64,000 nucleotides of DNA. It comes from Setaria digitata (taxonomy: Eukaryota > Nematoda > Chromadorea > Rhabditida > Setariidae). The notes beneath the pieces were generated by a model, which was not told the DNA's origin, did not search any database, and worked only from the letters and a program-made list of their open reading frames with translations. The translations under genes were made by a program, and so were the position numbers. This document shows positions 1-11,686 of this stretch, piece by piece (within the stretch, counting starts at the first letter, position 1; every line of letters starts with the position of its first letter). The DNA lies in contig RCAB01000111.1 in NCBI GenBank assembly GCA_003640385.1, positions 62,001 to 126,000 of the forward strand, written 5' to 3'.

Positions 1-172
1 GTTTGAGTTTAGAAAGACTAGAGCAAATCTAATAAATTTGAAAAAAGAAAAACAAATAAAGTTGACTTTATCTTTTGTATTGATTGTAATGGCTTACTAG
101 TTAGAAAAAATGGATATAACAGAATTCTGAAAATACAAAAAAACAAAGTAGAAAATAATGAATCCGTTTCAG

Positions 173-3100
173 TAATCACTGTTTGTTGTTGAAACAACTT
201 GTTTGCTGTACAGATTTATTACAAAATAAGCAACTGCGGTTATTGTTGCATGAAAATCTCCCGCAAATTTATCGTCATTTGTGCTGTATGAAGCAGTATT
301 CCGCAGCTTCAGTCATCGCAGAAGTGATTTTCTATACTGTCGCTATACCAGCTGCTTATTCTGACGATTACAATCGAGAAGCTTCTTGGAATATGTGGAG
401 TGAAATGTTGCATTCAGAAGTTGGTAACATTCCTGCCTTCTTTTTTTTAATTCCGCTTTTAAATTTATGGTAATGGAACTGATATGCGTGAATGTTGGTA
501 AGGAGTATAGTTTTACAGACATTTTGTTTACAAATATTCTAAATGTAATATTATTGGTTTAGTATTTCAATCTTTTATTTACTTGACTGAATTTATATAC
601 ATATTCGAAGATAGCCGTGTATACACCAAGTGTTGTTTGCATTAGTCAACATCAACATCCCATTGTTTATAGTTTGGGGAAAAGTTTTCCTTAGTTTGCT
701 TATGCTTTTTAAACTTTATGCTTGCGCAACCTTTCCGATCCTTTCAGGAATGCACAAAATCGGCTCATTTCAACTTATGTACAGTTTTGATTATGATTTC
801 ATTGAATTTTGACTGTACAAACTATATACAGTGTTTGGGAAATGCAGTTAGTGATCTTGATGAAAGTGATGATTCTTTATTAAACCCCCGAAAACAGGTC
901 TGTTTTATTAACAGATATCAATAACATCAATTTTCATTGCTTTTTTTCTTATTATGGCAACTTTAAATGGTTTCCACAGAAAGGGATTTTACACTGTTCA
1001 TTTGTAAAGCTTTATGAATTCTTAATTATTTTAAGTTTAAAAATTTCTTTAGTTCCTGGTATTGTTGGAAGCGAACTTGAGTTCTGTTTTATTACGTTGT
1101 CAACCGAACCAAAGTGAACTATTATTGAATGCTTTAATTATCTTTCATTTGGAGAAGAATGATGTAAATTTTCAGTGGTGATTAAGGATTTTTGTTTAAA
1201 ATTTTTTTTTTATATCTGCAAATCATTGCATATTTCTTGACACGACTTCATTTACACAAAATACTTCAATTGATTCAAATCATTAAAACTTCGACTTTTC
1301 TGCTTGTATTTTCTTATTTATAATACTAGTGCTTAATGTTTATCTGTCTCGTCCTGAACTGCTATCAAAATAATTTCATCTTTTTTTTCCAGTTGTTCTC
1401 ACTGGTTCAGGTGATATTCCGTCATTCGGGTTTGGTCGGCACACACAGCTTTCAAATGCTTCAGCTATTTTTTCGATGTTTGTTATTGAATTTATCAGCA
1501 GTTATAGACGAAATTTTCTCTGGGCAAAAAAAATCTCTTATATTATGGATTAAAAAAAGTGTGATGGAAACTCTGTCTATATCAAGCAAGGATTGTGACA
1601 ATGAACTGGAGTAAGTATTCCCCCGCTTTTAGTAATAACTTCGTAATTTAAAATAATTGATACCAGATTGCTAAAACAGATAGCTTCACTTCCTAGTCAG
1701 AATTTAATTTAAGTATTCAAAGTCTTTCACTAGCATGTTGCTATACTTATTCATTTTACACCATCAAAATAATTTCATCTTTTTTTTTCAGTATTTAGTT
1801 GTTCCAATCAATGCGAAAATAGGGTAGACAAGGAATCAAGCACTTGTTTTAGGGTTCATTAGAAGGGATACAGATAATAAATCAAATGCACAGAAAAACT
1901 TTGTAATATTTTTATGCGAAGTGTTTTTTAATGAAGACAATCTCATGAGAATTTCGATTTGGCAGATCCTGGAAAGTGCTGATGTCAGCATTCGTTCCAG
2001 TTTCATCTCAAATATCGATACTCGATAGAAGATTTTATCAGATCATACAAGCAGTTTGTGGAAAAGGATTTTCACTCGGAACTTTACCAGTCTCGTTGCA
2101 AGTGGGATTATTTTGTGTGCTGATTTCTCTTATTCCTTGTTTGCCTTCAGAATTGTTTGAAATTGCAATTGAAAGTACATTATCAATTATGAGGTTGGTT
2201 TTCGAAATTTTTCTAAGCGAGTAAGTTGAGAAATAGTATGCTTTACCGCATCGTTGTATTTCTTGTCAAAAATTGCAGAAATTATAAACTTTAGTGTTTT
2301 TAATTTCGCTGCATATATTTTTTTACTTAATCATTTGAAACAGTGATAACGCTAGTGGTTTTTTAAATTTTATCATTTTATCGTTTTAGGTCTGACACGA
2401 AACTATTCTACGATTTAATAAACAGTTGTAAAGAGAAAATATTAAGGAGATATATCCGGATTTTACTGCACTGCGGTTATTCTATTAATAATTCAAAAAG
2501 TGCTCAGTTTCTAGTTAAAGAATTCCTTGTTAGCAGTAGTGATCATGACACGCTTGCTCGCAAGGTTTGACTTATTCTTCTTCGTTGTTAGAGATATATT
2601 CGAGTGGAATATACTGTGGTGTTAGATTTCATGGTTTCAAATAATTCTCTAAATCACCTAAACATTGGGCTCGTTCTTATGTACTTTCAGCAATGTTAAG
2701 ATTTTCTTATGTATGAAAGAAGTCAGATTTTCTCAGCTCAAAAGCATAGGGTAGATATTGATCAATGACATAAAAAATGTAAAAACTATGAATATTTATA
2801 GTGCAATACTGTGTTACAAGATTCGTCACAAATGATCTTAGCTGAAGAGCAATGTTATTTTCTGAAACCACTGTGTAATGCATTTGGTGAAATTCATTCC
2901 GAAATAAGTGCAGACGAAAGCAGCACGCTGGGATTGTGTGCAAAAGAGGTAATATCACACTCATTTCTAAAATTTTTCCTGCAGGTATGTAGTGGTTTTT
3001 CTAGAAAACTTTCTGAATTCCGTTTTATTTTTATAGAGAATTTTTTTGATTAAGTCAGTAATAGAATCTTCAAGGATTTTCGTATCTATCAATAATTTTA

Positions 3101-6100
3101 ATTCTGTAATTACAATTTTGTAATTCTACTTCATCCATTGTTGCAGGTACTCCAACTAATTTATAGGCTGATATCTCCTTTCGATTACAAAAGTCCAACG
3201 AAATTGACTATTTTTGAATTATCTTTGCCAGTACTATCAGTTTTTTTGCAAAGGAATGATTCGACAGCAGAAAAGAATGAAAATATAATACAGCACATGA
3301 AAATTGCTGATCGAGTGAGACCTTACACAATTATCTTGAAGACTAAATGGGCTTTGAAAAAAAGTGTCCTCAAAACTGAATGCCAGATTTCTTTCTATGT
3401 GATTGCTGTAGATATTCGAATTCCAAGCCCATTCACATGTGATATTTCAAATCAGGAGTTCACTTATGTTAAGAAATTTGTAGTATGGCAATTTTGTAAA
3501 GTGAGAAAATTCAAATCACTTTCAGTTATGCAAAGTTGTTTGTAAACATCCGGACAGATTAACCGAATTCGTAGTACCAGAGCATCTGCCGCAACTGTTG
3601 AGATCATCTATTATGTGGATGGTGAAAAGGGGTAAGCTGGAAAATATCATTTCTTGGAAATATGTTAAAAATTTCAAATTGTATGACAGGTCCACAGTTA
3701 ACTACATTATCACTGTCGCTTCGGTGGAAATGGTTAGTTTAATCATATATTTATTTAGTTGTTAATGTTTTATACTAATATTTTATGCACTGACTTATGT
3801 TACTGGCTAGTAAATAATGAATGTTTTTTTGTCATCGATGTTTGTGTTTCCATTTTTTTCTATTTATACGTGAATACCTGAACCTAAGATGTGTAGTACT
3901 GTGATTTTATTTTTTATTCTAGCTAAGAAACCTGTTGCACTCGACTTCGTTTAACCTTCATGTGTTGGAAAAATTTTCATTATATTCTGCTTTGGCGGAG
4001 CATAAAAGTGAAGACAAGAAAAAGTTATTATCTACTGTACTTAAAGATATATTAGAAGTAGTAGCAGTTATGGCTGAAACAGACCACCTGATAGCTATTG
4101 ATTTTCTGCGGCATATTTTTCCGGTAGGTTTATTTAATAAACTGTCTCCTTTTCTGTCCTATTCCTGTATTAAGTTACAGTATGTTGATTTTATATAGAA
4201 ACTTCTGTAGCAATTTAAAATATGTGATGAAGATAAGTGCTAAAACTTCGCAAGAAGTGTGGCTTCAAAGTTTTTGATTGAAATGTATCATACTTTCAAA
4301 TGCATTTTACTGGTTTTTTTTCGCACAGTTAGTCACTGTCATATAAATAAGTTGATGTGATATCAGTTTTTGAGTATTAATTTTTTTTCAGATTGCGGCT
4401 GGTAGTCCGTATGAGAGAGATTTTATATCGTTTGCTTTAACAGTTCTGGCAGTGAATTGTGGATCACTGGTTGAGGACTGCGTTGCGCTGCGCAGTGCTC
4501 TTTCCCTAATTCTGGTAAAGAGTTTTGACTATTTTGAAATATTCCTATTTATTTTTATTAATTGTCAGTAACGCTTTCATATCAGTTCAGTTCACGGAGT
4601 TGGAGTATAATGTTTTAGTTCTCCGTACACTTCCAAGGTATACGTTTTGATCTTGTTAGTTTTAGCATTTGTTATTTCCTGCTGCAGTAAGTTGAATTGC
4701 CAATTTTTTTTCCCATCAGCGAGCATGCATATGAATTACTTTGGTTCCCTAAATATAAAGCCATTTGTATCAGTTCTTTCAAGCTCACTTAGCAGTCAAA
4801 GGATTTTTTTTTTCTCAAAAATTATTTCGTAAAAAAGTTCTGAAGACAGGAAATGTCTTAAACTGAAGTCGGGGTTGCTTTACAAGCACTCTATGGACTT
4901 TCTGATATATGTTGCAGTTTGGGAAAAAAAATTTCATATTTTAGTAGATAAATGAAGCCTATAATACTTACCAGTATGATGTAATTCTGAGATTGTCTGG
5001 CACTTTGATAATGATGGCCGCAGTACTCACTAGAGATATTATGGATATTCTGTGTCAGAGGTAAATCGATTATAATTAGGAAATGACTAGCACTTTGATT
5101 GGCATGGGGTAGACAATCTTGAAGAAATCATTTATGCCGAAATAAAGATCTTATAATGATCAAAAAATCATTAATAACTGTGTATTTGTTTGGTCCTTGA
5201 TATTTTTAAAAGGAATAAGAGTATTTGCATAAATCTCTTTAGAGATTTGATTTAAATTGTCAGAATTGTTTCATTATTAATGTATTTTCATTTTATAGGA
5301 TTTAAAGTTTTTTAGGACTGTCTACGATTTGGACCTAATTCTGTAATTAACGACCAGTGCTCGGTTTATGCAAGCCTATTTATATGTGTTGGTCGAGCTA
5401 TTGAAAAGCATGTAAATGATGTATCGCCAATCAGTCCTCATCTTATCCGTCATTTATCTTATGGTTGTGCTAAAGTTGCTAATGAAATGGTGAAATATGA
5501 ACGTTCTTTTTCTCGGGTAATTTTTTTCCATTAGCATACTATAACTGCTTTTTTTTTTAATTTTACTTTCCTGAGCAAAGATCCAAAACGAAAAGAAAAA
5601 ATTAGAAACTGCAAAAAAGCCAATGCTGCTTTTAGTTTCAATTATTTTTTTTTTCAATTTTTTTTTTTTTTTTACTTTCTTTTTCTTCCTCTTTCTAGTT
5701 GGAAATCTCTGATGAATAGGATGGGTATTGTCTTTCAAAACTTGCACAAAATTCGAAATAAATTTAAATTATCGTAAATTGCAAATGCTTCATAAGATAC
5801 ATGTGCTTGTCTTTAATCCTGCGTTGATTCAAAATAAATTTTTATGAACTTGGACAAAGATAAATTATTGAGTGGGTTATAAGCATTGTATTGTGTGCAT
5901 ATAAGGCTTCACTATTTCTTATTTGTGATTATTTTTCACTGAATTATTTCAGTTGGCACCTTTCATTATATCGGAATATCTGGAAGAAGCTAAATGCTTA
6001 TCGCTTGCTTTATTTCGGATTTTTTCAATGTGTGATCGCCATAGTATCGCTCTTCTTACCACTAATCTACCACCGCTACGAAAGACCCGATTCATCAATT

Positions 6101-6138
6101 TAAGTCTGCAGTTCAAAAAAATCAAAATGGTCCTCTAA
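173..6138 (+). CDS. 3' part of a large helical-repeat protein, possibly Urb2/Npa2-type ribosome biogenesis factor
   Basis: Fifteen exons join in phase: about 173-419/423, 615 or 631-683, 748-897, 1053-1163, 1393-1610, 1966-2193, 2390-2564, 2802-2948, 3147-3479, 3526-3631, 3698-3732, 3923-4123, 4392-4514, 5316-5516 and 5953-6138 (TAA). Nearly all have T-rich CAG/TAG acceptors; the second exon's edges are uncertain. The 5' end probably lies left of the window. The roughly 700 visible residues are leucine-rich and helical with no membrane segment or catalytic motif. The last two exons give a helical tail with motifs LAPFIISEYLEEAK and MCDRHSIALLTTNLPP, which resembles from memory the C-terminal Urb2/Npa2 domain of nucleolar proteins needed for early 60S assembly. 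That family call is inference from a short tail; another HEAT-like protein remains possible. The gene itself is well supported by phase-consistent splicing. Confidence 0.6.
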
Positions 6139-9100
6139 TTCTAGTGAATAATTATGTCAATGTCTGAAAACCGTTGGAGTAGTATGATTGTGATTTGGCA
6201 GTTTGTTGTAAAAGTTTCATCGTTCTGTATTTTTCTCGAAATAATTTGAATCATGCGTTTGCTTCTGCGGTTATTTTGAACTACAATACGAAACTTTGAT
6301 TATCTTATTGTTGCTTTCCCAAGTTTTTTGTTTACGAACTTTTTACGTCTGAATTTTGGCTTAGTTCAGCGAAGATGGTTGCACCTATGGATTTTGGAGG
6401 TTTGGTGCAAGAAATCAACAAACAAAACAACCGGTTCTTCTCTACTCCCAAATGTGGTAGTTGAAGTTATCCATGCCGTTTGTTAGGCTAAGAGTAGCAT
6501 TTTGTTTTGTGTTGCTGTTCTGTGTTACTCATAAATCCTGGCATCCCGTGCGTTCAGAATTAAAGTAAAATAAGGCCGAAAATAAATTGTTTTCTTGAGA
6601 AAATGCTCCGGTTCTTGTTGAAAGAATTTTTGAAATTAGTATTCAACAGTAGTTATAATGATTCATATTTTAATGACTCGAATTCAAACTCGAAGTTGTA
6701 CTTGATTTTATTTCTCAAAGAAATCAATTAAGAAAATGAACTAAGTGAGTATTAGAAGGTACAAGGGAGGAGAGAGATTATCTCATGTGCTCCTAAAGTA
6801 GTATTTCATGAACCATAAATTTTTATTCATTTTTATCGTTTCAAAAATTTAGAGTCGGAATGTGTCGCAGCTTGGTTAAATAATTGCATAAATGATCACT
6901 TCGGTAGAAATAAAGGGCCAGTAAAATCAATATATCATAATTCACTAAATTAAATAACCGGCGATTGCATCTTCATTGGATTCATTGAAACTGGAGATGC
7001 ATCGGCGCCGGATGAATTGATTTTTAAATGATGTTTTCAGTAGACAGGTCACCCGCATTATTGATTATTCGATAGCGGGATGTCCAATAATGAAATATCC
7101 AATTTGGTAGCTAAGTAACATAAAGCAGGTCAGCTCAAAATTACCTTTTTAGTGATACTTTTGACTTCTGTAAGTCAAGTTCTACTAGCTTCATTTACTA
7201 CTTGTGCCAGTGCATCAATGCTGCTTGTCGCGGACGATCTTTTTTAATATACTGTAATGAGCTAAACCAATTACCACTCATTGCATGAAGTGGTTGATTT
7301 GTGTAGTTAACGTACCCGTTCGCTAAATTGTTTATTGAGTCTGGTTCATGCTAATTAGATAGCTGACAGTTAGTCAACAATATCATCTTCCTGAGATTCC
7401 CTGAATCTATTTGTTTCCATAGTTTCTCAATCACTGTGTTAATCTAGACAGCTTTTTCATTTCACTTTTCATTTACTATTAATTGCATCAACATAAAAAA
7501 ATATTCTGTTTTTCAGTGAAGGTTACGAATAAATGAAAATCAAAATGATATTAAAAATATTTGGTTAATGCTTTAAAAAAACTCGGAATACCTCGAGAAA
7601 TGTATTTAAGTCCTAGGAGTGAGTTTACCACAAATAATAAAATAGCGAACATAATCATGGTAATCATAGCATGTTCAATTTTGTGAATAAATGCGCGGCT
7701 TAAGTTTTAAAAAGAAATTTAGCTTTTTTTTTTTTCTCAAAAAACTATGAAGTATCCAAGGATAAAATAAGCTTTATCTGGGGGAAGACGTTGTTCGCTT
7801 TTACTCAGACAAGGTAAAGAATTCAAAATGTCAACTCGTTAGGCTTTAACTTTTTAAACTAAATCGTTTGTTTCTGTTTGGTGAATTGCATTTTACAAGC
7901 TCGAGATTCTCTGGATCAACCACTCATTAATTTCAAATAAATGACGAAATACCATCTGCAGAGCTCTCCGAGACAGAAAATAAATGGAATATTATCCAAA
8001 ATTAATTTTATATGATTTTTTGATCCAATCTCGAACTATTTCCTATTTCTACCTAGCTTTTTATCTGTCATCTCAGCCAAGTTGTGTTAATTCAGTGTCT
8101 GCAAAATCCAATGGAAAATCAATCAACCTGTCAAACATTGCGTTCTAGTTTCTCTTATCAGTCATAGAGAATGTAAAAATGTTGCTTTAAAAACAGCATC
8201 TTATTTCACGCGTTTTTGTTATTGCAACAGGAATTCAACTTTATTTTTTCTTCAATCTTATTGGCCATTGCTGCAAAATGATAAGACTAAGTTGCAATTT
8301 GGGCGGGTTAGCAAATAAACAAATTTCTTCTTAAGCAATCGTCGTCTATAAAAAAATCAAATTAGTTCTACTTGCAGAACTGTCTGAGAAATCAACATTT
8401 TACCTTCAGAGGTTCTATATTTGAAAATAGGCCTCTTCAATCAACGTGTTCCTATCTGAGCATCAGTTGAAGATTTATTTTTAGAAGCTCCCTTTGAAGA
8501 ATAATCTTTGATGCATGTGAGTATCGAATCTTGTCATGATGGACTGTCAACGGAAAAGTCATACAAACATAAATGCTTTTAGGAAGACCACTAATATTTT
8601 TTTTATCAGCTGTTTCTACTAAAAAAATAATACAGCAGCATTCAACTACGGTAAAGTGCGAGACCATGAAGTGGCAGGTTCGGCTTGAAAATAGATGGTA
8701 TTTTCAATGCATGAGCTGATAAGGTGACAGAGCTGATTGAAAAGGCATGAATGGTTTGATCACCTTACTACTGATGTGCAGGTGTGAAAATAGTTGTTTG
8801 TCCGACAGCTGGATCGTTATTAGTTTTGTATCACTCTTTTTTAAATAACTTTGTACACGGTCAATTCCTTCGACATTTTGATGAGTTTTGGATTTTGAAA
8901 GCGAAGAAAGTATTACTGCCAAATGTTCACTCTATCTTCTATTCAATCATATCTTCGAATAGGGTGAGAAAGGATCACAGATTTGCGCTGGAAAATGTTT
9001 TTGGCAAAAAATAAGGCACTGGTAAAGATGAAAATTTCGTCAAGAAAATTTTGTAAGTGTAACATGAAAAATTAAATTAAAAACCTTCCTTTCATGAGAC

Positions 9101-11533
9101 TTGGACTGGTCAACTCTAGATTAGGTAAGAAAGATGAGTTTTGCAGATTTGTTTTAAAAATAATACATCTATGAAAACTGAATGAAGAGCGCATCGGAAG
9201 ATTTGTGCACTTCGTATACTCATCTGAAGTTCTCTAACGCAGCAGTTAATATTTGACTGAAGACCTATGCGGAATGCTGCAAAGAAAAAATGTTCTTAAA
9301 ACAGGTTGTGATGATCGAGTGTTGGATAGTTTTAAAGTGAAAAAAAATTTTCGACTTGAAACTTTGTGATCTTTAACTCACAGACGACGATTGAATTTCA
9401 AGGAGCTATTTTCTATCCAGAAACGAATAATTTAAAACTTCGCACCACTTTTGGAACAGTGTTTCAAACAAAGGTTTCAGATGGTGGTTATTTATTTCAG
9501 AATTTTGTATTATCAACAACTATAATCTAGAACTTTCAAAATTATTTGCTGTTGCAGTACAGTTTACATAATTAGAAATAACCAGAAAAACAACTGATAA
9601 TTCCAGACATGAAAAAAAAAAAAAAAAAAAAAGAAGTCAGTCTTCTATCTATTGGCTACTAAACACAAGAACAAATGCTAAACAGGGCATAAGAAGGTAA
9701 AGAAAATTTTGGACCATTTCTGAAACAAAGACTCCCATACGAAATAGATAATCATAACAATATTCGTGAAAAAGTGGCCAAACAATTGCTGTGAATATCA
9801 TTAATATTTACTTTTCATTAATCTTTGTTGAATAGCACTCTTTGGCAGACATCAACAAGATGTTTATTTTCCAACAACAACATGATTTCAGTATAATACC
9901 AGTAAATATTAGATGCTATTATTAAAATCAATTTCTCTAAACTAAACTTCTTGGAAAACGTATTTAAGATTAGAGAACCTTATATTTTCGAAGAAAACAG
10001 TTTCAATCTGGAAAAATGAACCATTTTATTCGTAATTTTTTGCTGCTGCGTACACATTCCAAACTTTTGAAAAAAAAAAAGTGATTCAGTTTGGTCTAAA
10101 TGGGAAATTCTACTGTTGAATATTATTTCTGTTTTTATTTGATCATTTTATACGACTTTACGCTTAAAGTCTATTGGGCTGTTTCTTCATTAAAATATCT
10201 TTGCTAAAACAGTAAATGTCAAGTGAAAAGTAATAGCAAGATTGAACTAATCCAATGCATTTGGGTTTCACAATGTTTTATGTGTCGCCGTTGAATCATA
10301 TTTTTGCTGCGTGACGCTTAGCCGATGCCTCGGTCCCATACCCCACTGAAACAGTCAAAAAATTAATCCAAGTATAGAATTTTATGATTTAATTAGTAGT
10401 TTGCAACAGGATACAGTAGAAGAACGAAACTAAGAATTGTTATTGCTTATAAAGACACTGAGCCAAAGCACCATTATTTCGCTTTATTCTAGTGCTCAGT
10501 CTTTTCGATCTCAATAAATCTCAAGGCTAATATTGTATAGTTCAGTAAGCTATATCCAGTAAATGTAATTTCTTCAAGAATCTGTGATGAATCAGTGTAA
10601 GGTAGATTATCTTATCGTTCTCTTTTACAAAATTTATGAAAAAATATTTTACAATTTGGGTTCCTAAAGTAATAGACAGCCAAATATTAAATGATCATAA
10701 GCGTCAATCCAAAAAGGAGAAAGACTCAAGATAATTTGAAGGAAAACCGTTGGCTCGGCATTCAAAGTTTTCAGAAAGTCGAGGCTAAGGCAAAGCATTT
10801 TTAACACCAAATCAACTATTACAAGAATAATCTGGAGAAATCTACAAGTCTGGCTAGCTAAGCATAGTCGCCATACTTTTCTACTCCTCTTGAATGATTT
10901 TCCCAAAGCTTTCAGATTTCCAATCTCTATCAATTCGGTGGAGAATTTTTTGTCAATGAGTAATAATGAGTCATTTAATCGAAAGAAATTTCACAGCAGT
11001 TGAATCAAATAATCCACAGCATTTTTGATCGGCAGGATTTGGGTTTCATAACTAAGCACACGGAAAGATTTATGGTGAATTCATTCCAAATGCTTAGTTT
11101 CGTCCGATGCATCAAAAATCAAAAATATTACTGCTAATCGATTTGTCATAAGACTTCACTCATACACTGTATGAGGAATTCCATAGCTATGTTGTATGTG
11201 GAAGTTCCAGTTGTAAAATAGTTTTCCTTATGACAAAAGCATGAGACAAATGCTCTGTTAGCTTTATTCTTTTCGTAAAAGGTAAAACGAATGCTCCGGA
11301 AAAACTTTCATTGGCTAACTTCTAGGGCTACATGATATTGCTATACTGTTGTACAAACAGAATAGACTTGAAAGGTTTTCTGGGTCAGATAAAGTAGCAA
11401 ACAGAAATTAATCAAACCAAATGAAGTTGAACTTGGTCAAGATGATCTAAATCTGAAACGCAACAGTAGTTCAGTATTGCCATCGACAACTTTTCTAAAT
11501 TAATTTTGTTAAGAAAGTGCAAAATCCACAAAC
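6139..11533. other. Gene-poor intergenic stretch
   Basis: No coding region could be supported here on either strand. Open frames are short, start at non-ATG codons and lack paired splice sites. The stretch is AT-rich with homopolymer A/T runs (for example 9609-9630). A small imperfect hairpin lies at 6958-7011. It separates the plus-strand gene ending at 6138 from the minus-strand features further right. Confidence 0.5.
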
Positions 11534-11686
11534 CTTAGCAAAGACAGTTTTGTCATCTGTTTCGGATACGCAGCACCATAAAATACAAGTTACCGAGATG
11601 ATAAAGATTATGGAGAAGAAGGAAATCCAAACAGCAATAGGTCCAAGATAATCTAACACATCTAGTTGTTGCTTCAGATCCGCCAT
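11534..11686 (-). CDS. First exon of a small single-pass membrane protein, unknown family
   Basis: On the minus strand an ATG at 11686 lies two bases after a TTTTCAG acceptor, the arrangement typical of nematode spliced-leader addition. The frame stays open for 51 codons to an AAG|GTTTGT donor at 11534. The peptide begins MADLKQQLDVLDYLGP, then has a strong hydrophobic helix of about 22 residues (VWISFFSIIFIISVTCIL), a WCC motif at the membrane edge and a charged tail. A TTTCAG acceptor just downstream (near 11430) would close the frame within 1-15 codons, so the protein may be only 52-65 residues long. I do not recognise the family. The AT-rich setting means chance is not excluded, but the acceptor-ATG spacing is good evidence of a real start. 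Confidence 0.4.

Noticed and set aside
1..7. GTTTGAG at the window start, which resembles the end of nematode spliced-leader SL1
   Set aside because: Seven bases only and no following donor or SL RNA structure.
8452..9014. Overlapping frames on both strands around 8.5-9.0 kb
   Set aside because: Length and composition fit chance in this region; no phase-consistent exon partners found.
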